A stretch of 64,000 bases of DNA from Bimastos eiseni (lineage: Eukaryota > Annelida > Clitellata > Crassiclitellata > Lumbricidae). Positions within the stretch are counted from its first letter, which is position 1, and each line of letters starts with the position of its first letter. Both the position numbers and the translations under genes were made by a program. Location: NCBI GenBank assembly GCA_959347315.1, contig OY365808.1:4826188-4890187 (forward strand), read 5' to 3'. The notes below the pieces were generated by a model. That model saw only the letters and a list, made by a program, of their open reading frames with translations, was not told the origin of the DNA and did not search any database. Positions 12,396 through 26,860 of the stretch are shown here, piece after piece.

Positions 12396-15048
12396 TAATG
12401 GAGCAGCGGTTCCCAACCTTTTTTTTTGTTGTACCCCCAAACTAAAATTTTATTTGGGTGGGTACCCCATCAGAAAAAAACTTTTCAAAACGTTTTTTAG
12501 TTATTTGACAACTTTTAGTTAATTGGTTCTATCCTCCTATATATTAAAGAAATCCTATATTCATAAGTTGATATCATATGAATTTTGCTAAATATATTAT
12601 AATTATATTGAAATTATTATTGTTGCACACAAATAAAATCAGTTTAATTGAAAATTTTGTTATTTTATTTTTAATATTTTCGAATAGCATGCAAATAGCC
12701 GCTAACTAATCAGTCAAATGGAAGTTTAATCATTTTAATGCGAGCACTGGGCTTGCTTGGATTTGCACAAGTCTGCAATATCAGGCTTTATTAATGTCAA
12801 TTTTAGACGTAAGTCTGGCTCAAGTTCAAGTTTCGATCTGTATTTGTTTTTAATTGCAAGCATTGCAGAAAATCCAGTTTCACAGAGATATGACGTACTG
12901 AAAGGGATCAAACATTTCAAAGCTCTGTCGGAAATCAATCCATATTCTGCTCTTCTTTTAAGCCAAAAATCACTCAAAAAGTCCTTGTTGAATTCGCTTT
13001 TTAATCCACCATCACATGAAAGTTCAATGAATTGATCTCTTTCCTGGACAGAAAAATCAGCTGGCAATGCAACTTCGGAAAAAGGATTTCGTATCCAACT
13101 CTTGTCATCAAACTGTTCAGGAAAGTAGGTCTGAAAATTTGAAATTAATTGAGAACAATGTTTCTTAATATCTTCAACCATGTCAGGATGCAGTCGAAGT
13201 TCGTTCTCTGTCAAGAAAGTTTGCAGTGATTGAAATGCAGTTACTTTAAGTTGTTCAACATCTGACAACATGAACTGAAGCTTCTTAATTGTTGCATTTA
13301 TTTTGTCAGCCACAACGAATGGAGTTATATTTCGTCCTTGCATGCTAGAATTTAACTCGTTCAGTTTACCAAAAATGTCTGCTAAATACGCCAACCTCAT
13401 TAACCATAACTCATTGAGAAATAAATCAGCTGTTTGAAATTCACTGTCTGTGAGAAATATTTGAACTTCTGAGCGAAGTTCAAAAAGTCGAGATAACACT
13501 TTTCCACGTGACAACCATCTTACTTCTGTGTGCAAAAGAAGCTTTTTATGGTCACTCCCCATTTCATTGCACATTATTGAAAACAATCGAGAGTTGAGAG
13601 CCCGAGCTTTTATAAAATTAACAACTTTTACAGATTGGTCCAAAACAGTTTTTAAACTGGTGGGCATGGCTTTGGTAGCAAGAGCTTCACGGTGGATACT
13701 GCAATGTGTGAACTTTGCTTGTGGTGCAACTTGTATAATTTGTGTTATAACTCCCCCGTGTTTGCCAGTCATCGCAGCTGCACCATCGGAACAAACACCA
13801 ACACAATTTTGCCAATTTATTTCATTCGAAGTCATGAAATCATCAACTTTCTTAAATATTTCTGTCGCTGTTGTCCGCCCAGATAAAGGCTCACAAAACA
13901 AAAATTCTTCTTCAACTGACTGTTCAAATTCATACCTGACATACATCATAAGCTGTGCAAAATTTGTAACGTCGGTGCTTTCATCCAGCTGAATTGCAAA
14001 ATATTTGCTTTGCTTGATTCTTTTAATAAGAATTGTTTTTACTTGTGATGCTAAATCATGAATTCTTCGAGAAACCGTATTGTCTGACAAGGGAACGACA
14101 TCAAGTTTTTTGGCAGCAGCTTGTCCTAGAATGGATGACACAATATCTTTAGCTGCAGGCAATATAAGACTCTCCCCAATAGTGTGTGGTTTCCCAGTTT
14201 TAGCAATTCTCAGGCTTACCAAATAAGACGCCGTTAAAGCTTGTGAGTTAGCCGTTGTGAATGATTTTAATGTGCTCTTACCGTGTTTCAATTCAACTTC
14301 TTTCCTTTTAAAAAATTCGAGTGGTTTATCTTTGAGAAGAGCATGTTTTGTATTGAAGTGACGTTGAAGTAATGAAGGCTTCATCGAATGATTTGATAAT
14401 TTTTCATTACATATGACACACTGGGGTTTCGGTTCTTTTTCTTCACCACACCATGAGAATCCAAAAGACAAATAATTCTCATCATATCGCCTAACCTTCC
14501 TAAGTTTTTGATTTTCCTCATCGGAGTCTGAATCTGCACGGACGTTTGCAGTGACTGTCTCTGTTGTTTCGCTGCTTACTGTAGCGATGTCAGAGGATAA
14601 CTTTCTTTTTAATGGTTGTTGTTTGAGCCATCTATCCATGGTATTTTATTAATTTATTTTACAATATTTTTTTCTATAATTTGACAGTTTAAAACTTTAA
14701 ATCTAAAATTCTATATTGTTTCTTATTTAATTTTTAATTATTTATTTTATTTAAATCCATGACGAAGCTGTGACGTTATTTTGTGAAAAACCTAGAATAG
14801 CTAAACAAGAATTAAAATGTTAGCGAGAAAGTATTTATTTTATTTATATGTATCATGAAACTGTGACGTAATTTTATGAAAAACATAGAATAGCTAAACA
14901 TGGATTAAAATAATAGCAAGAAAGTATTTGTTTTATCTGTTTTTGCAAAAATATTTTTTTATAATATTTTTTCTTGCGTACCCCTTGGCAACAGCTGGCG
15001 TACCCCTAGGGGTACGCGTACCACCGGTTGAAAACCGCTGTAATGGAG
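12396..15048 (-). mobile_element. Complete hAT DNA transposon with perfect 8-bp target-site duplication
   Basis: The element is 12404-15040 (2637 bp). The left terminus 'cagcggttcccaacc' and the reverse complement of the right terminus 'cagcggttttcaacc' match at 13 of 15. The flanks are identical 8-bp direct repeats, taatggag at 12396-12403 and 15041-15048, which is the hAT hallmark. Subterminal copies of 'ggggtacgc'-type words lie near the right end. The element carries one long uninterrupted transposase frame on the minus strand. It sits between UTP14 and RPS18. Termini, TSD and frame being intact suggest a recent insertion; present-day activity is not shown. Confidence 0.93.
12735..14639 (-). 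CDS. hAT transposase with BED-type zinc finger (ZBED5/Buster-like), 634 aa
   Basis: A cut-and-paste DNA transposase acting in the nucleus on the flanking TIRs. Domains: charged N-terminus (1-60); BED-like finger with C74-x2-C77 and H94/H99; RNase-H-like core with candidate catalytic Asp219 (in AIQLDESTD) and Asp295 (in GVCSDGAAAM); the conserved EVRWLSRG motif (382-389); a long helical insertion; and a C-terminal hAT dimerisation region from about 580, in which CETGFS supplies the candidate catalytic Glu587. The length is normal for the family and there are no stops or frameshifts. The start ATG lies 401 bp inside the element's right terminus. Domesticated ZBED/SCAN-type relatives exist in vertebrates, but here the gene is still inside its own TIRs and TSD, so it should be read as a transposon gene. 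Confidence 0.93.
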   Translation of the reverse strand: MDRWLKQQPLKRKLSSDIATVSSETTETVTANVRADSDSDEENQKLRKVRRYDENYLSFGFSWCGEEKEPKPQCVICNEKLSNHSMKPSLLQRHFNTKHALLKDKPLEFFKRKEVELKHGKSTLKSFTTANSQALTASYLVSLRIAKTGKPHTIGESLILPAAKDIVSSILGQAAAKKLDVVPLSDNTVSRRIHDLASQVKTILIKRIKQSKYFAIQLDESTDVTNFAQLMMYVRYEFEQSVEEEFLFCEPLSGRTTATEIFKKVDDFMTSNEINWQNCVGVCSDGAAAMTGKHGGVITQIIQVAPQAKFTHCSIHREALATKAMPTSLKTVLDQSVKVVNFIKARALNSRLFSIMCNEMGSDHKKLLLHTEVRWLSRGKVLSRLFELRSEVQIFLTDSEFQTADLFLNELWLMRLAYLADIFGKLNELNSSMQGRNITPFVVADKINATIKKLQFMLSDVEQLKVTAFQSLQTFLTENELRLHPDMVEDIKKHCSQLISNFQTYFPEQFDDKSWIRNPFSEVALPADFSVQERDQFIELSCDGGLKSEFNKDFLSDFWLKRRAEYGLISDRALKCLIPFSTSYLCETGFSAMLAIKNKYRSKLELEPDLRLKLTLIKPDIADLCKSKQAQCSH

Positions 15049-15240
15049 CACTTAAATAACGCCACTTGTTTTCAGAGGCGCTCGCAAAGCTTCTGGATTG
15101 GTCCGTGGCAGAGCGCATGCGCGGAGCCATCCAGCAGTCCATGGGCAGAGGAACGAGGGGAAGCCCGGTGCGGAATATAGGAGACTATAGTGCAGAGGGC
15201 CAGAAGGTAGGCGGGGCAGACCTAAGGAGACAGTTGCGCA

Positions 15241-15600
15241 TCAACACAGAGGTCTTGAAACGAATGCGTTGAGGTGCTGGAGGCTAGTCAAGGGATTCAT
15301 GAATGAAGAGATGTGAGTCGTGTGACAAAATTTTTGATTTCCACAAATTTGTAGGGCAGCCGCATTGAGGATGGACTGGAGCTTAAAATGTTGTGAGAAT
15401 CCAATGCATGTGTAGGCTGTTGATATAGCGCCAGCATTCCCAGAAGAGTTAAACACATGCACCTAATCAAATAAAAATCGATTGACAGACGGTCAAGATC
15501 CATAGAGTTCAGACAGTCAGACTTAAAGGTGGATGGTGTTTAGAATTGAATTGGTGATAGAAGCAGAGGGAGGATGAGAAATCAGTATGATTGGATTTTC
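15241..15600 (-). pseudogene. Degenerate LINE reverse-transcriptase 3' fragment (CR1/L2-like)
   Basis: The minus-strand translation shows LQSILNAAALQICGN and HISSFM, reminiscent of the thumb region that follows the RT of CR1/L2-type LINEs. It has stops and frame shifts throughout and no visible 5' part. The similarity is weak. Confidence 0.45.
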
Positions 15601-15983
15601 AATTTTGAGTGACAGCCCTTTCGGAGATGACTAAAGCAGCGGATGAGCCACTTAGCCAACACGACATATCAGGAGTTTTATGTAGTGCAAAATACGTTTA
15701 ATTTGTGTTTAAATAATTAACCTGAAACATGCTTAATGATTCAATATTCCTAGTTTTCTCTTTAGCTGTGAAGGCTGTGATAGTATCCACTGGGGCAGTA
15801 GCTAGGCCTGACTATCATCCAAACCATTCCAAAGTCTACAACTCCTGCGCTGAAGAACCTATTGTTCAATTCGTTTTCTAGCTCAGTGTAAGATATAGTT
15901 TCTATAAAAATAAAAAAATTGTAATTTTAAAATAATGTCTTTGAGCTCCCTTGTTTAGTGTTGATTGAAGGTGTATTAGTCCG

Positions 15984-16420
15984 CCTACGAATAGGGCTGC
16001 CGCTAACGAGTAGTTTTGGAGTCGAGTTCTCGGCCGAGTAGCTTAGCGAGTACTCGTTAATACCGAAAGTGCTTAATACAAGCTACATTATGTCTTCTAC
16101 CATACACCATTGCATTCACTATAGATAGACAAAGTAGACCATAGCATCGGTTCTGACTAAAACTCTGGCGCACCAATAAAATTAAATCTCCAATGTAACA
16201 ACTAAAACGCTACTAAACAGCAAAAGAAACAAAAAGTCTAGTTTTTTGTTACACAAAAAAATAAAATATAGGCTTCAGAAAGCCTTCTAGAGCCGGAGAT
16301 TGCGATTTTCGGACCGGAAGTGGAAGCATGCAAGTACTCGAGTACAAAAAATTACTCGAATAATTTTTGGAATCGAGTACTCGCGATTACTCGAGTACTC
16401 GCGGCAGCCCTGCCTATGAA
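15984..16420. mobile_element. 421-bp hAT-like MITE with 8-bp TSD
   Basis: The element is 15992-16412. Ends 'tagggctgccgc' and 'gcggcagccctg' form a near-perfect inverted pair. Flanks cctacgaa (15984-15991) and cctatgaa (16413-16420) agree at 7 of 8. The interior is rich in 'actcgagtact' palindromic words near both ends and has no coding frame. Confidence 0.78.
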
Positions 16421-16743
16421 CGAGGATAATTTGATTGAACTGGACGATGAACGGATGATATAGGGCTACAATCTATTATTTGTTTTCTGCAAAGCAAACG
16501 ACTTTAAACAATGTGGCAGGTGTTCTTAATTATACTTAATGTCGTAATCTTTGATCTGGTATTTACGGCAAAAACTTAACAAAACTCCAAGACTTAATAT
16601 TTTTTTAAAACCTTGATTCCCCAGCCCTGGTCACAGCAAGTTGAAGGAGAGCAAAAAAACGACCAACGGCGAAATTGAACGTACCAGCCTAGGCCTATAC
16701 AAGTAATTGCGCTAGATCAACAAGTACATCAACGCCATATATT

Positions 16744-16753
16744 ACCGGAAGTG
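16744..16753 (+). promoter_or_regulatory. ETS/GABP-type site upstream of RPS18
   Basis: ACCGGAAGTG lies about 60 bp before the RPS18 start codon. ETS-family sites of this form are common in ribosomal-protein promoters of animals. Function is inferred. Confidence 0.55.
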
Positions 16754-16770
16754 AGCACAAGCGAAGCGAT

Positions 16771-16784
16771 TTCCTTTCTTTTTC
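16771..16784 (+). promoter_or_regulatory. TOP-like pyrimidine tract and probable transcription start of RPS18
   Basis: TTCCTTTCTTTTTC lies 26 bp before the ATG. Terminal oligopyrimidine tracts at the cap site mark animal ribosomal-protein mRNAs and couple their translation to TOR signalling. The exact start base is not known. Confidence 0.6.
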
Positions 16785-16809
16785 AAGTTGGTTCTGCCAT
16801 AGATCGAAG

Positions 16810-19874
<3,065 letters not shown>

Positions 19875-19950
19875 ATACAGTCTGTCTTAAGATGTTAGAA
19901 TCAGTGACCATCTGTTTGAGCAAATCAGGCTTTTGATAAACATCAGAAGA

Positions 19951-19956
19951 AATAAA
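19951..19956 (+). terminator. Poly(A) signal AATAAA of RPS18
   Basis: AATAAA lies 77 bp after the RPS18 stop codon. Confidence 0.8.
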
Positions 19957-19979
19957 ACTGTTTTTCTTCATGAATTTGT

Positions 19980-22110
19980 TTGTTTTTGTCTGTGGTACAG
20001 CCTAGGATCTATCTTTTGAAGTATAATTTTGTTTTGAAATGTTTGCTCCATAATGTTTGGCAAGTTCCAGAATTGTGTTTGGGGTCATGTTGAAAATAAC
20101 AGAACCATAATTTTTTTCATAGGCTTGTCCAGAGGCTTAAACAATGTTTTTTTTAAAAACACAAAACATTAAAACCGTACAACAATGTGCCTCTTTGACA
20201 TTGCATTGTGGGTGGCCTTTCTTAAATTATTTAACTGTTTTTGCATATGTGGGGTAGCGTGCCATTCTGCCATTTGAAGTCCCTGATTTGCTGTATGTTG
20301 ACCCTTGTGTTTGCAACAACTTTTAAAGTCACTAATTGTTTGTCGTTTTGGCATCCCGGTTGTGTGATGTCTAATTCATTGATGAACGCAATCACAGAAA
20401 CGTGGTTTGTGGTGTGGGCTGGGGTGCTAAATCGCTGCCGTCACTGCACCACACATCTTAACAATCTTTTCTGATATCTCTCGAAATGCATATAATTATA
20501 CTTAAAAGTGTTCTCTGTTTGATGGCGTCATGCTTGGTGTTGATGCGTTGAGGGTCGACACAACTGAGGCTGTTCATGTAGTTGGAACTATGAACATGTT
20601 AGGTGTGCTATTAAATCGGCTCTGTAAAGGAATCTGTCGGTTGGGCTATTGATGTGTATGGTAGTGGTGCGTATAGTAAGCATTGTACTCATGGGCGTCG
20701 GCAGGATTTCTTGCAGGGGGTTAGCAACGGCTGGCAGAATTAGTTGCGTTACAGCCAAAACAGCGTTATATACAAGTTTTCATTAATGAATAATCTGGAT
20801 ACTCAGCGGAGCCTAAAGGCTAACCAGGTCCCTGTTTAGAATTTATAAACTGGCGGGTACCAATATTAACAACATTCATAAATCAGGTAAGTGAAACTAG
20901 ATGGAAGTTAAGCTTAACGAGTGCCTTAACTAAGGGCTCATTGCATCCACTGGATAGACAAACATTCAATGCTTAGAGGTGGTATCAAGCAAATAGAAGC
21001 AAAGTTTATTTTTAAATAATCTAATATTTTGCTGGTGTTGAATTGGGAGAAGATTCCATAAATGGGATCCAGTACATTGAATGGAAAATGTGTGTGTGCA
21101 TAAAGAGGGCCATAAAATGTCTAGTTTCTTGTTTGATAGAAGTGGCGATCAGAGATGATGCAAAAAAGTTATTAAAACATGTGATAATAACCTATATTTA
21201 ATATAGCGATACATAAACTCTTAGTTGCATCCGTCTGATTTTGTCAACACTTAATAGCCCATATTTTTGAAAATACTGATAAGTGTGTGCTCTATTTCAG
21301 GAAGGAATATATGTAATATAAAGGTCTGGGGGTTCGATTGCGATCGGAGGAATACTTTTGCGATCGGTATGCGGGTCTCTCCAAGTGCAACGCTAACTCG
21401 GTCAAATGCTTCAATTGTTAGCGTAGAGAAGACTCTTTTTAGAGTCGAGTGCAAGGGTGACGGCGTTACGTCCTGCTTCACATCGCACGCTGAGTAAAAA
21501 TGGCACATACGATGTGTATGTGCAAAACACCCGAAATCATGTGGACCTCAGTTGTGCGGTCTCTTCGCTTTGACATTAGTACAAAACGAATCTTAAACAG
21601 ATAAGAGGCATCATCATTATCATCGTCGTCATGAGGCATATTCATAGCATGGGGCACAACAGTCATTCACACTGCCGTAAGAATTTCTAAATATTTCACA
21701 CGCCTAGGTCCTATTGTCGTCAACAGCAATCGGGGGCTCAGCGAAGCAAGGCGCAGAACGCAAGCGCACCAAATAGAACCACTACTCACTCCTCCCTGTT
21801 GCGCACGAAAAATTCCCCTTGGCAATAAGCCTACAATCGCCAGGGCCCTTAAACCACAGGGTCAGAATTCTTACAGAAGTTAGACCGTCGCATGACCGAA
21901 CCGACATCCGAGTGTCAATTCATTTTATCTAGCGCTACCTACTTTGTCGGTTTGCACAAAGCGTTTGATGCCGTGGTTACAAAGTTTCAGCTTCTTGGAG
22001 CTTGATAGATTTTATATATATTTTTTATATCTTGGGCGAAGAAATATAACAACAATAGTAATAATATTTTTTATTTTTTATTTATTGCCAAAATCTGGTG
22101 CCACTCTTCT
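19980..22110. other. Intergenic stretch without recognised genes
   Basis: No supported exon was found between RPS18 and the SINE at about 22.2 kb. Short open frames in both strands overlap each other and show no recognised motif. Confidence 0.5.
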
Positions 22111-22184
22111 TCCAACATGTTTTGCTCAGAAGTGCACACACACACCTCGACGGCGCAATTACAGTTGTACCGCAGAGCAATTGT

Positions 22185-22310
22185 GCGCGATGGACTTGCT
22201 CAAGGTCCCTACACAGTGACGCCCCGGACGAGGGTCAAACGCGTTCGCTCAGCGCACACTGAACGTTACGGGCTGACCGCTCTAACTGATAGACCACTGT
22301 GCCACACAAT
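22185..22310 (-). mobile_element. tRNA-derived SINE, family 2, copy 1
   Basis: On the minus strand, a tRNA-like A-box region (TGGTCTATCAGTTAGAGC) is followed by a B-box-like GCGTTTGACCC (complement of 22232-22242) and then a body containing GGACCTTGAGCAA. The same body and box order recur at 58820-58910. It is followed by ATG/ATA microsatellite sequence at 22310-22375. Confidence 0.6.
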
Positions 22311-22400
22311 AATGATGATGATGATAATAATAATAATAATAATAATAATAATAGAGCAACAACAACAACAATAATTATCATAATAATAATCGCAATATGC
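22310..22400. repeat. (ATGATA/AAT/CAA)n compound microsatellite
   Basis: Runs of ATG, ATA/AAT and CAA adjoin the SINE. Confidence 0.85.
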
Positions 22401-23099
22401 CTAATTATAATAGCAATATAACGACAATCCTTGATAAGAACACGGGGAAACAATACAAGAGTCGTGTATATATATAGGGATAAGTGCAGATATTGTGATG
22501 CGTTGAAAAATATTATCATGTTTTTATTCTCAGAATTTCTTCATCGCCCAAAATAGGTAGGCCTAAGTCGCGAGTATTCGTTGATTAGGAAACGATTTCT
22601 CAATAAATAGAAATCTGTGAGGCAGGTTTCTAACAACGTCAACCATATAAATAACAAGACGGTTGCGATTAATAGTTTGTATCAATTGAAATAATAATGA
22701 AAACTAACACGAGTTAGTTGACCAAGGTGTAGGCCTAGAATCGAAACGCCAAAATTAATGTACCAAACAACATTCACTAAATGAAGTCAATAAGAAATCC
22801 CAATTACCGCCAGTCGACGACTTTTAATCACTGATTGAAATCGAGTCGCAACGATTGGTGGCTCTGATGCACCATTCAACTGTTTCTGTCATTGGCAGAT
22901 TCTGAAATCATCGGGTACAAGAATATAGACTACAATTATTGTCGTATAGATAGTTTTTGATTTAGACAATACACTACGAGACAAAGAAATTTATTGAATA
23001 CAGGCCTTCTCTTAGTGCAGGCAAGCACTTCTGTTTGTATTCATTGCCAGTGTTTGATTGCACAGGTTCGCTTATGGGAAAAAGAAGAGTTCCGCGAAT

Positions 23100-23466
23100 T
23101 TTGCCTCAGGTTTTCAACCGCTCATGCCCGCAGGTGCGCGACTGGAAGCCAATAATTAATAAGTGTTCAACAGGTTTAACTTAAAGATTCGAAACTTTTC
23201 TGTTGGCTTTCGGTGCAACATGATCGATTTCTTGGAGCACGCACCTGCAAACAAATTTCAGGTTGCATAGAATTTCACACGAAACTCAAATATGTTTCAA
23301 TACCTGCTGACTTTTGAATGACTATCAATGTGCATAGGTCCCACTACCTATATTCCGCTCTGCTCTGGTATAAATAAGCCCGCATCTGAGACCATTTGTA
23401 TCCGTTGGCTGTTAACTGAAGGTCTCCAGTAGAAGGCGAATAACATAATCCTCGCCACCGTTGAAG
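23100..23466 (+). promoter_or_regulatory. Gene A promoter, TATA box at 23368-23377, shared with gene B
   Basis: GTATAAATAA lies about 95 bp before the ATG. The segment 23151-23232 (core 'gccaataattaataag') is clearly matched by the complement of 37226-37310 upstream of gene B, at the same relative position. Further similarity continues through about 23250-23290. Conservation of non-coding sequence between paralogues suggests regulatory content or recent duplication. Confidence 0.65.
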
Positions 23467-26343
23467 ATGATCGCAATCACCTTGGTTGTTGTGCTGGCGG
23501 TGTTTGGAGCCATTCTCGAATCGTCAACTGTTTCTGCGGCACAGGCCACCTGTGCATCAACGGCACAGAATGCATCCGCCATTGTGGAAAGAGTGCGCTA
23601 TCTTCGTAAAAATCAAGGCTGTCCGACATGTGGGGTAAACGCATTATTATAGTAATCGTAATCTTATTTGTAATCGTAATCTCTACACTATTATAGCGCC
23701 ACTTGAAAGCCAAGTGCAGGGTACAGGCATTCTCACGAGCGCTGTGTCGAGTCAGAGGAGTTGTCCAAAGAATATCTGTTGTAGGTCTTAGTCCGGTTTC
23801 AACTTAGACTAATAATCTCACATTTTAAAGGAGATCTCTAGCCGCTTTGTTTTTATGGCATTGAATCAGGATTTAGCCAAACTTGCGCAGTTCTGGAGTT
23901 TCGTAGTGTGCTTAAGACTTTAGTCAAGAATTAATCAGTCAGTTTGTGATGCCCAACGCGTAAAACAACGTCTCTGTAAGATTGATGTACATCAGTAGAG
24001 ACAAAACTAGGATATATTTGACCACACTGCACTCGACAAAACTTGATTTTCTCTAGTTTACTTTCGATTATATGAGATCAGTCTGTTCCACAAGGCTTGA
24101 CTCGACCACCACGGGCAAGCCGATATCCTTGAACTATCAATGTCAAAATGTCATCGTATCTCCTTCTTGTCTAGCCACTAAATGCTGATAATAGGTTTTC
24201 TAACAAATGTCTTTCAATACACCTCTTTTCTTGAATAATCTTCCTACAGAGTTCCGATGTTTTTCAGTTATTCTGCTGATTAAGTTGTCATCTATATTCA
24301 AGACTCTTGGTAGATCTATTCAGTCAGCCGCCTTTTCTGTATACCAACCGTAGTAAAACACATTTTCTTCTGCTACACTTCTTTTATCAACCTAGTTTCG
24401 CTCTTCAAACTGAAATCCTGAGTCATTCTGACTTGACGCAGTGCTCGTGAAAAAGCTGAGTAGTGACATAGAAATGCCCGAACATACGAATACGATAATT
24501 TCATACCAATTCAACTTAGTGTGGTGTAATCAAACATTTATATAGCGCCCCTTCGAGATATCTACCCAGATGTGCTCTCTGCGCTAGCCTTAGCGATGTT
24601 AAATGTCACATTGAACAAGTAAACATACATCCATTAGCAAAACTATGCGCTGTAAACTGAAAGAGTCATCTGTGGTGGGCCCACACACTAGCGTGGAACC
24701 AACGGTCGTCGACAGCCGACAGATGGCATGGATGTTCAGAGTTTCTGAACCAGGTTGCGTCGATGAGCGACAATTGTCAACGCCGTTCGCAGACACGGTA
24801 CGTTGTCGACAAGTAGCTAGTCCCTCGCTGATGGAAGATGACGCTCGTTCAGACGTTCGTCGAGGTACAAAGAGGGACGTAGAAAAGGCATTCGTCGTGA
24901 CTTGGTCGGGAGATTGAATTGCCACCCGTGACTATCGTTAAAGGTCATTCCAATGGTCTCATCGCTCGTCTTCCACCGAGACGAAAACACTCGGCTTAGT
25001 GGATTAGATGACATTACGCTAGAGAACGAAAAATTATACCACACCAGTGTATCTTAAGTTACAGTTAATAAGACTTACATGTAGTGTTAACGTGACAAAT
25101 ATAAAACTGTTCACATATTGGATTATATTGTGTCATTATTATTTATGAGTTATATATTTCTGGTATGATTTTTATGTGAAGAGGTGCGGAATTAACGGTA
25201 CAATAACACGAATCGTCTTCAATCTGAAAAGGGGAAGGTCAGTCCAACTGCCAGTCTGTTCTGGTTGCACCGGTAAGGAGTTTCTAGCAAGAACCGTAGC
25301 GTGGTGCAACAACTTTCCCGAGGATGGCGCTAAACAGTTCCTAAGGCGCTTCTGCGCCGGTGTTTGTCCCAAGTGCAGCAAAGAAATTGAAATTTACAGG
25401 TGAGAATCGAGTTAGACAATGACTTGTAACTCATGAAAGAAAAATTACATGTAATATATGAAGTTCGTTCACTGTTTTCAAAATGCGTATTCTCAGAAAG
25501 CGCTTCACATTTATTTCTGATATTTTATCAGTGCATACACAAGTCAAATTATAGATACTGGCACAAATTTGATTATGATCATGTCTGTGGTTGCCATCAT
25601 TTTCAAAAAATTGAAGAGGACCAGTTTCGCGGAAAAGCTGCTATGCGATACAGTTTGTTCATGATATTATCACCGTAGTGTTGGCCTAAACAATGTCTTT
25701 TTATAGTAGACGCTATAACAATATTGTTACCTATAAGCCTTACAGACATAAGCTATTAGCGTGCAAAATTTTCATTCTGCTTTAAAGACTCTTATACCAC
25801 ACAGACTGGATCAGCGATTGAAGTGTCCCAACTTCTATCGATTTCCATGTTCGTCGAAGGCGACATTTGAGCTGATCAACATTTATTGGCTCAAGACTTT
25901 TATAAACGCTGAGAGATAAACTGCTACGCCAAATCTCAATAGGAGAAAGGTCGTAGAAATTGCGTGACCAGTCCTTTGACGTTATGTTTGACGGGAGGTT
26001 GTCATCTAACCGCTTCGTCGCCACAGCTGATGTATACACAGAATGAAACGTGTTGTAAAAAATGATCTAAAATTATTGTGACCTGCTGGTAGATAGGTAG
26101 ATCGATGCATTCGTTGCAGATGATCATATAATAATGTTAAAGACCCTGTTAATATCATATGTGCCGAATCTTTATGATAATGGCTCTTTGAGTTTCCTAG
26201 CCTATGTAATTGTAGTCAAATTTGTGCATGTTTCTTGCAGATGTGGATGTCCAGCGGAACAATTGACCACTCCACTTGTAACTCTTCCATTGGGGACCAC
26301 CATAGATGATGGTGATGAGCCAGTCTATTATCCCGAGTACTAA
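23467..26343 (+). CDS. Gene A: small secreted 12-cysteine protein, 3 exons, 162 aa
   Basis: Coding exons: 23467-23634, 25182-25399, 26241-26343 (TAA). I do not recognise the family. The start is the ATG giving MIAITLVVVLAVFG, a clear signal peptide (about residues 1-25). A TTG two codons upstream is not needed. Cysteines fall at 29, 52, 55, 58, 82, 85, 98, 114, 118, 121, 130 and 132. Exon 2 reads CGINGTITRIVF, then CSGCTG, CNNFP and CPKC. Exon 3 opens with the C-x-C of YRCGCP and continues as a short acidic Thr/Pro tail ending YYPEY. There are two N-glycosylation sequons (N35, N61). Introns are phase 0 and phase 2, as in gene B. The C-x-C end is reminiscent of cystine-knot growth factors, but the spacing did not let me assign one. 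Poly(A) signal at 26485. Secretion is inferred from the signal peptide. Confidence 0.75.
24600..25030 (+). repeat. Interspersed repeat in gene A intron 1, related to 35150-35400
   Basis: Segments such as 'agtccctcg' followed by 'ggaagatg', then 'ttcgtcgaggyac', 'gattgaat' and 'gccacccgtgac', occur in the same order and orientation at 35180-35300. Because genes A and B have opposite orientation, this repeat is probably a mobile-element relic, not part of the gene duplication. Confidence 0.55.
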
Positions 26344-26459
26344 TTCGACTCTTTCACACCCTGTCGATTCTTGGGCACTTCGTGTCGGTCTGATTCGGCT
26401 GACAGTGATCTCGGATTTGAAAATTCTAGACATTCCGCAAAATTGACGATTTTATTCGA

Positions 26460-26860
26460 TTTAAATTGAACTTACTGGATTTGAAATAAACTGTGCAAGC
26501 GTGATCTGTCGTCTTTCCTTTTCTAATATCGATGAAAAGTATAAGTAATTTGGTAATTAAGTAATTTATTCATTGCATACACTAAAGAAAGTGAACACAA
26601 TTTGTCTTAGGCGCACCTTTGAGAACACTAAGGCAAATCAACGCATTCTCATATGCAGTGATTCCGTTAACGCCTGAACTCATGGAGTCTCGGACGCATC
26701 GCATCACATCAAAAAATTTATAATCCAAGCGAAATTGGTTTAAATTCTGGACTCAATATCCACCATTTTTTGGAGTCACATGAAGCAATAGTGACTGTAA
26801 AAGTTCCGAACTTCTGAGAAAGATAACCGAGGCGATGATGATACATGCATCAAAGATCAA
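26460..26860. repeat. 3' flank of gene A, duplicated at about 51030-51490
   Basis: Shared blocks in the same order and orientation include 'taaagaaagtga', 'taggcgcac', 'gcaaatca', 'gcattctcat', 'tgcagtgatt', 'catggagtc', 'acgcatcgcatca' and 'atacatgcatcaaag'. The segment at 51 kb starts around an equivalent poly(A) site. Confidence 0.65.
26485..26490 (+). terminator. Poly(A) signal of gene A
   Basis: AATAAA lies about 140 bp after the gene A stop. The surrounding 'ggat...aaataaactgt' recurs at about 51045-51062. Confidence 0.6.

Noticed and set aside
13528..13992. 154-aa plus-strand open frame
   Set aside because: It lies opposite the hAT transposase, whose frame shows clear domain motifs; this one is its shadow.
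20691..20740. Possible transposon terminus 'tgggcgtcggcaggattt'
   Set aside because: No matching opposite end or target-site duplication was found nearby.
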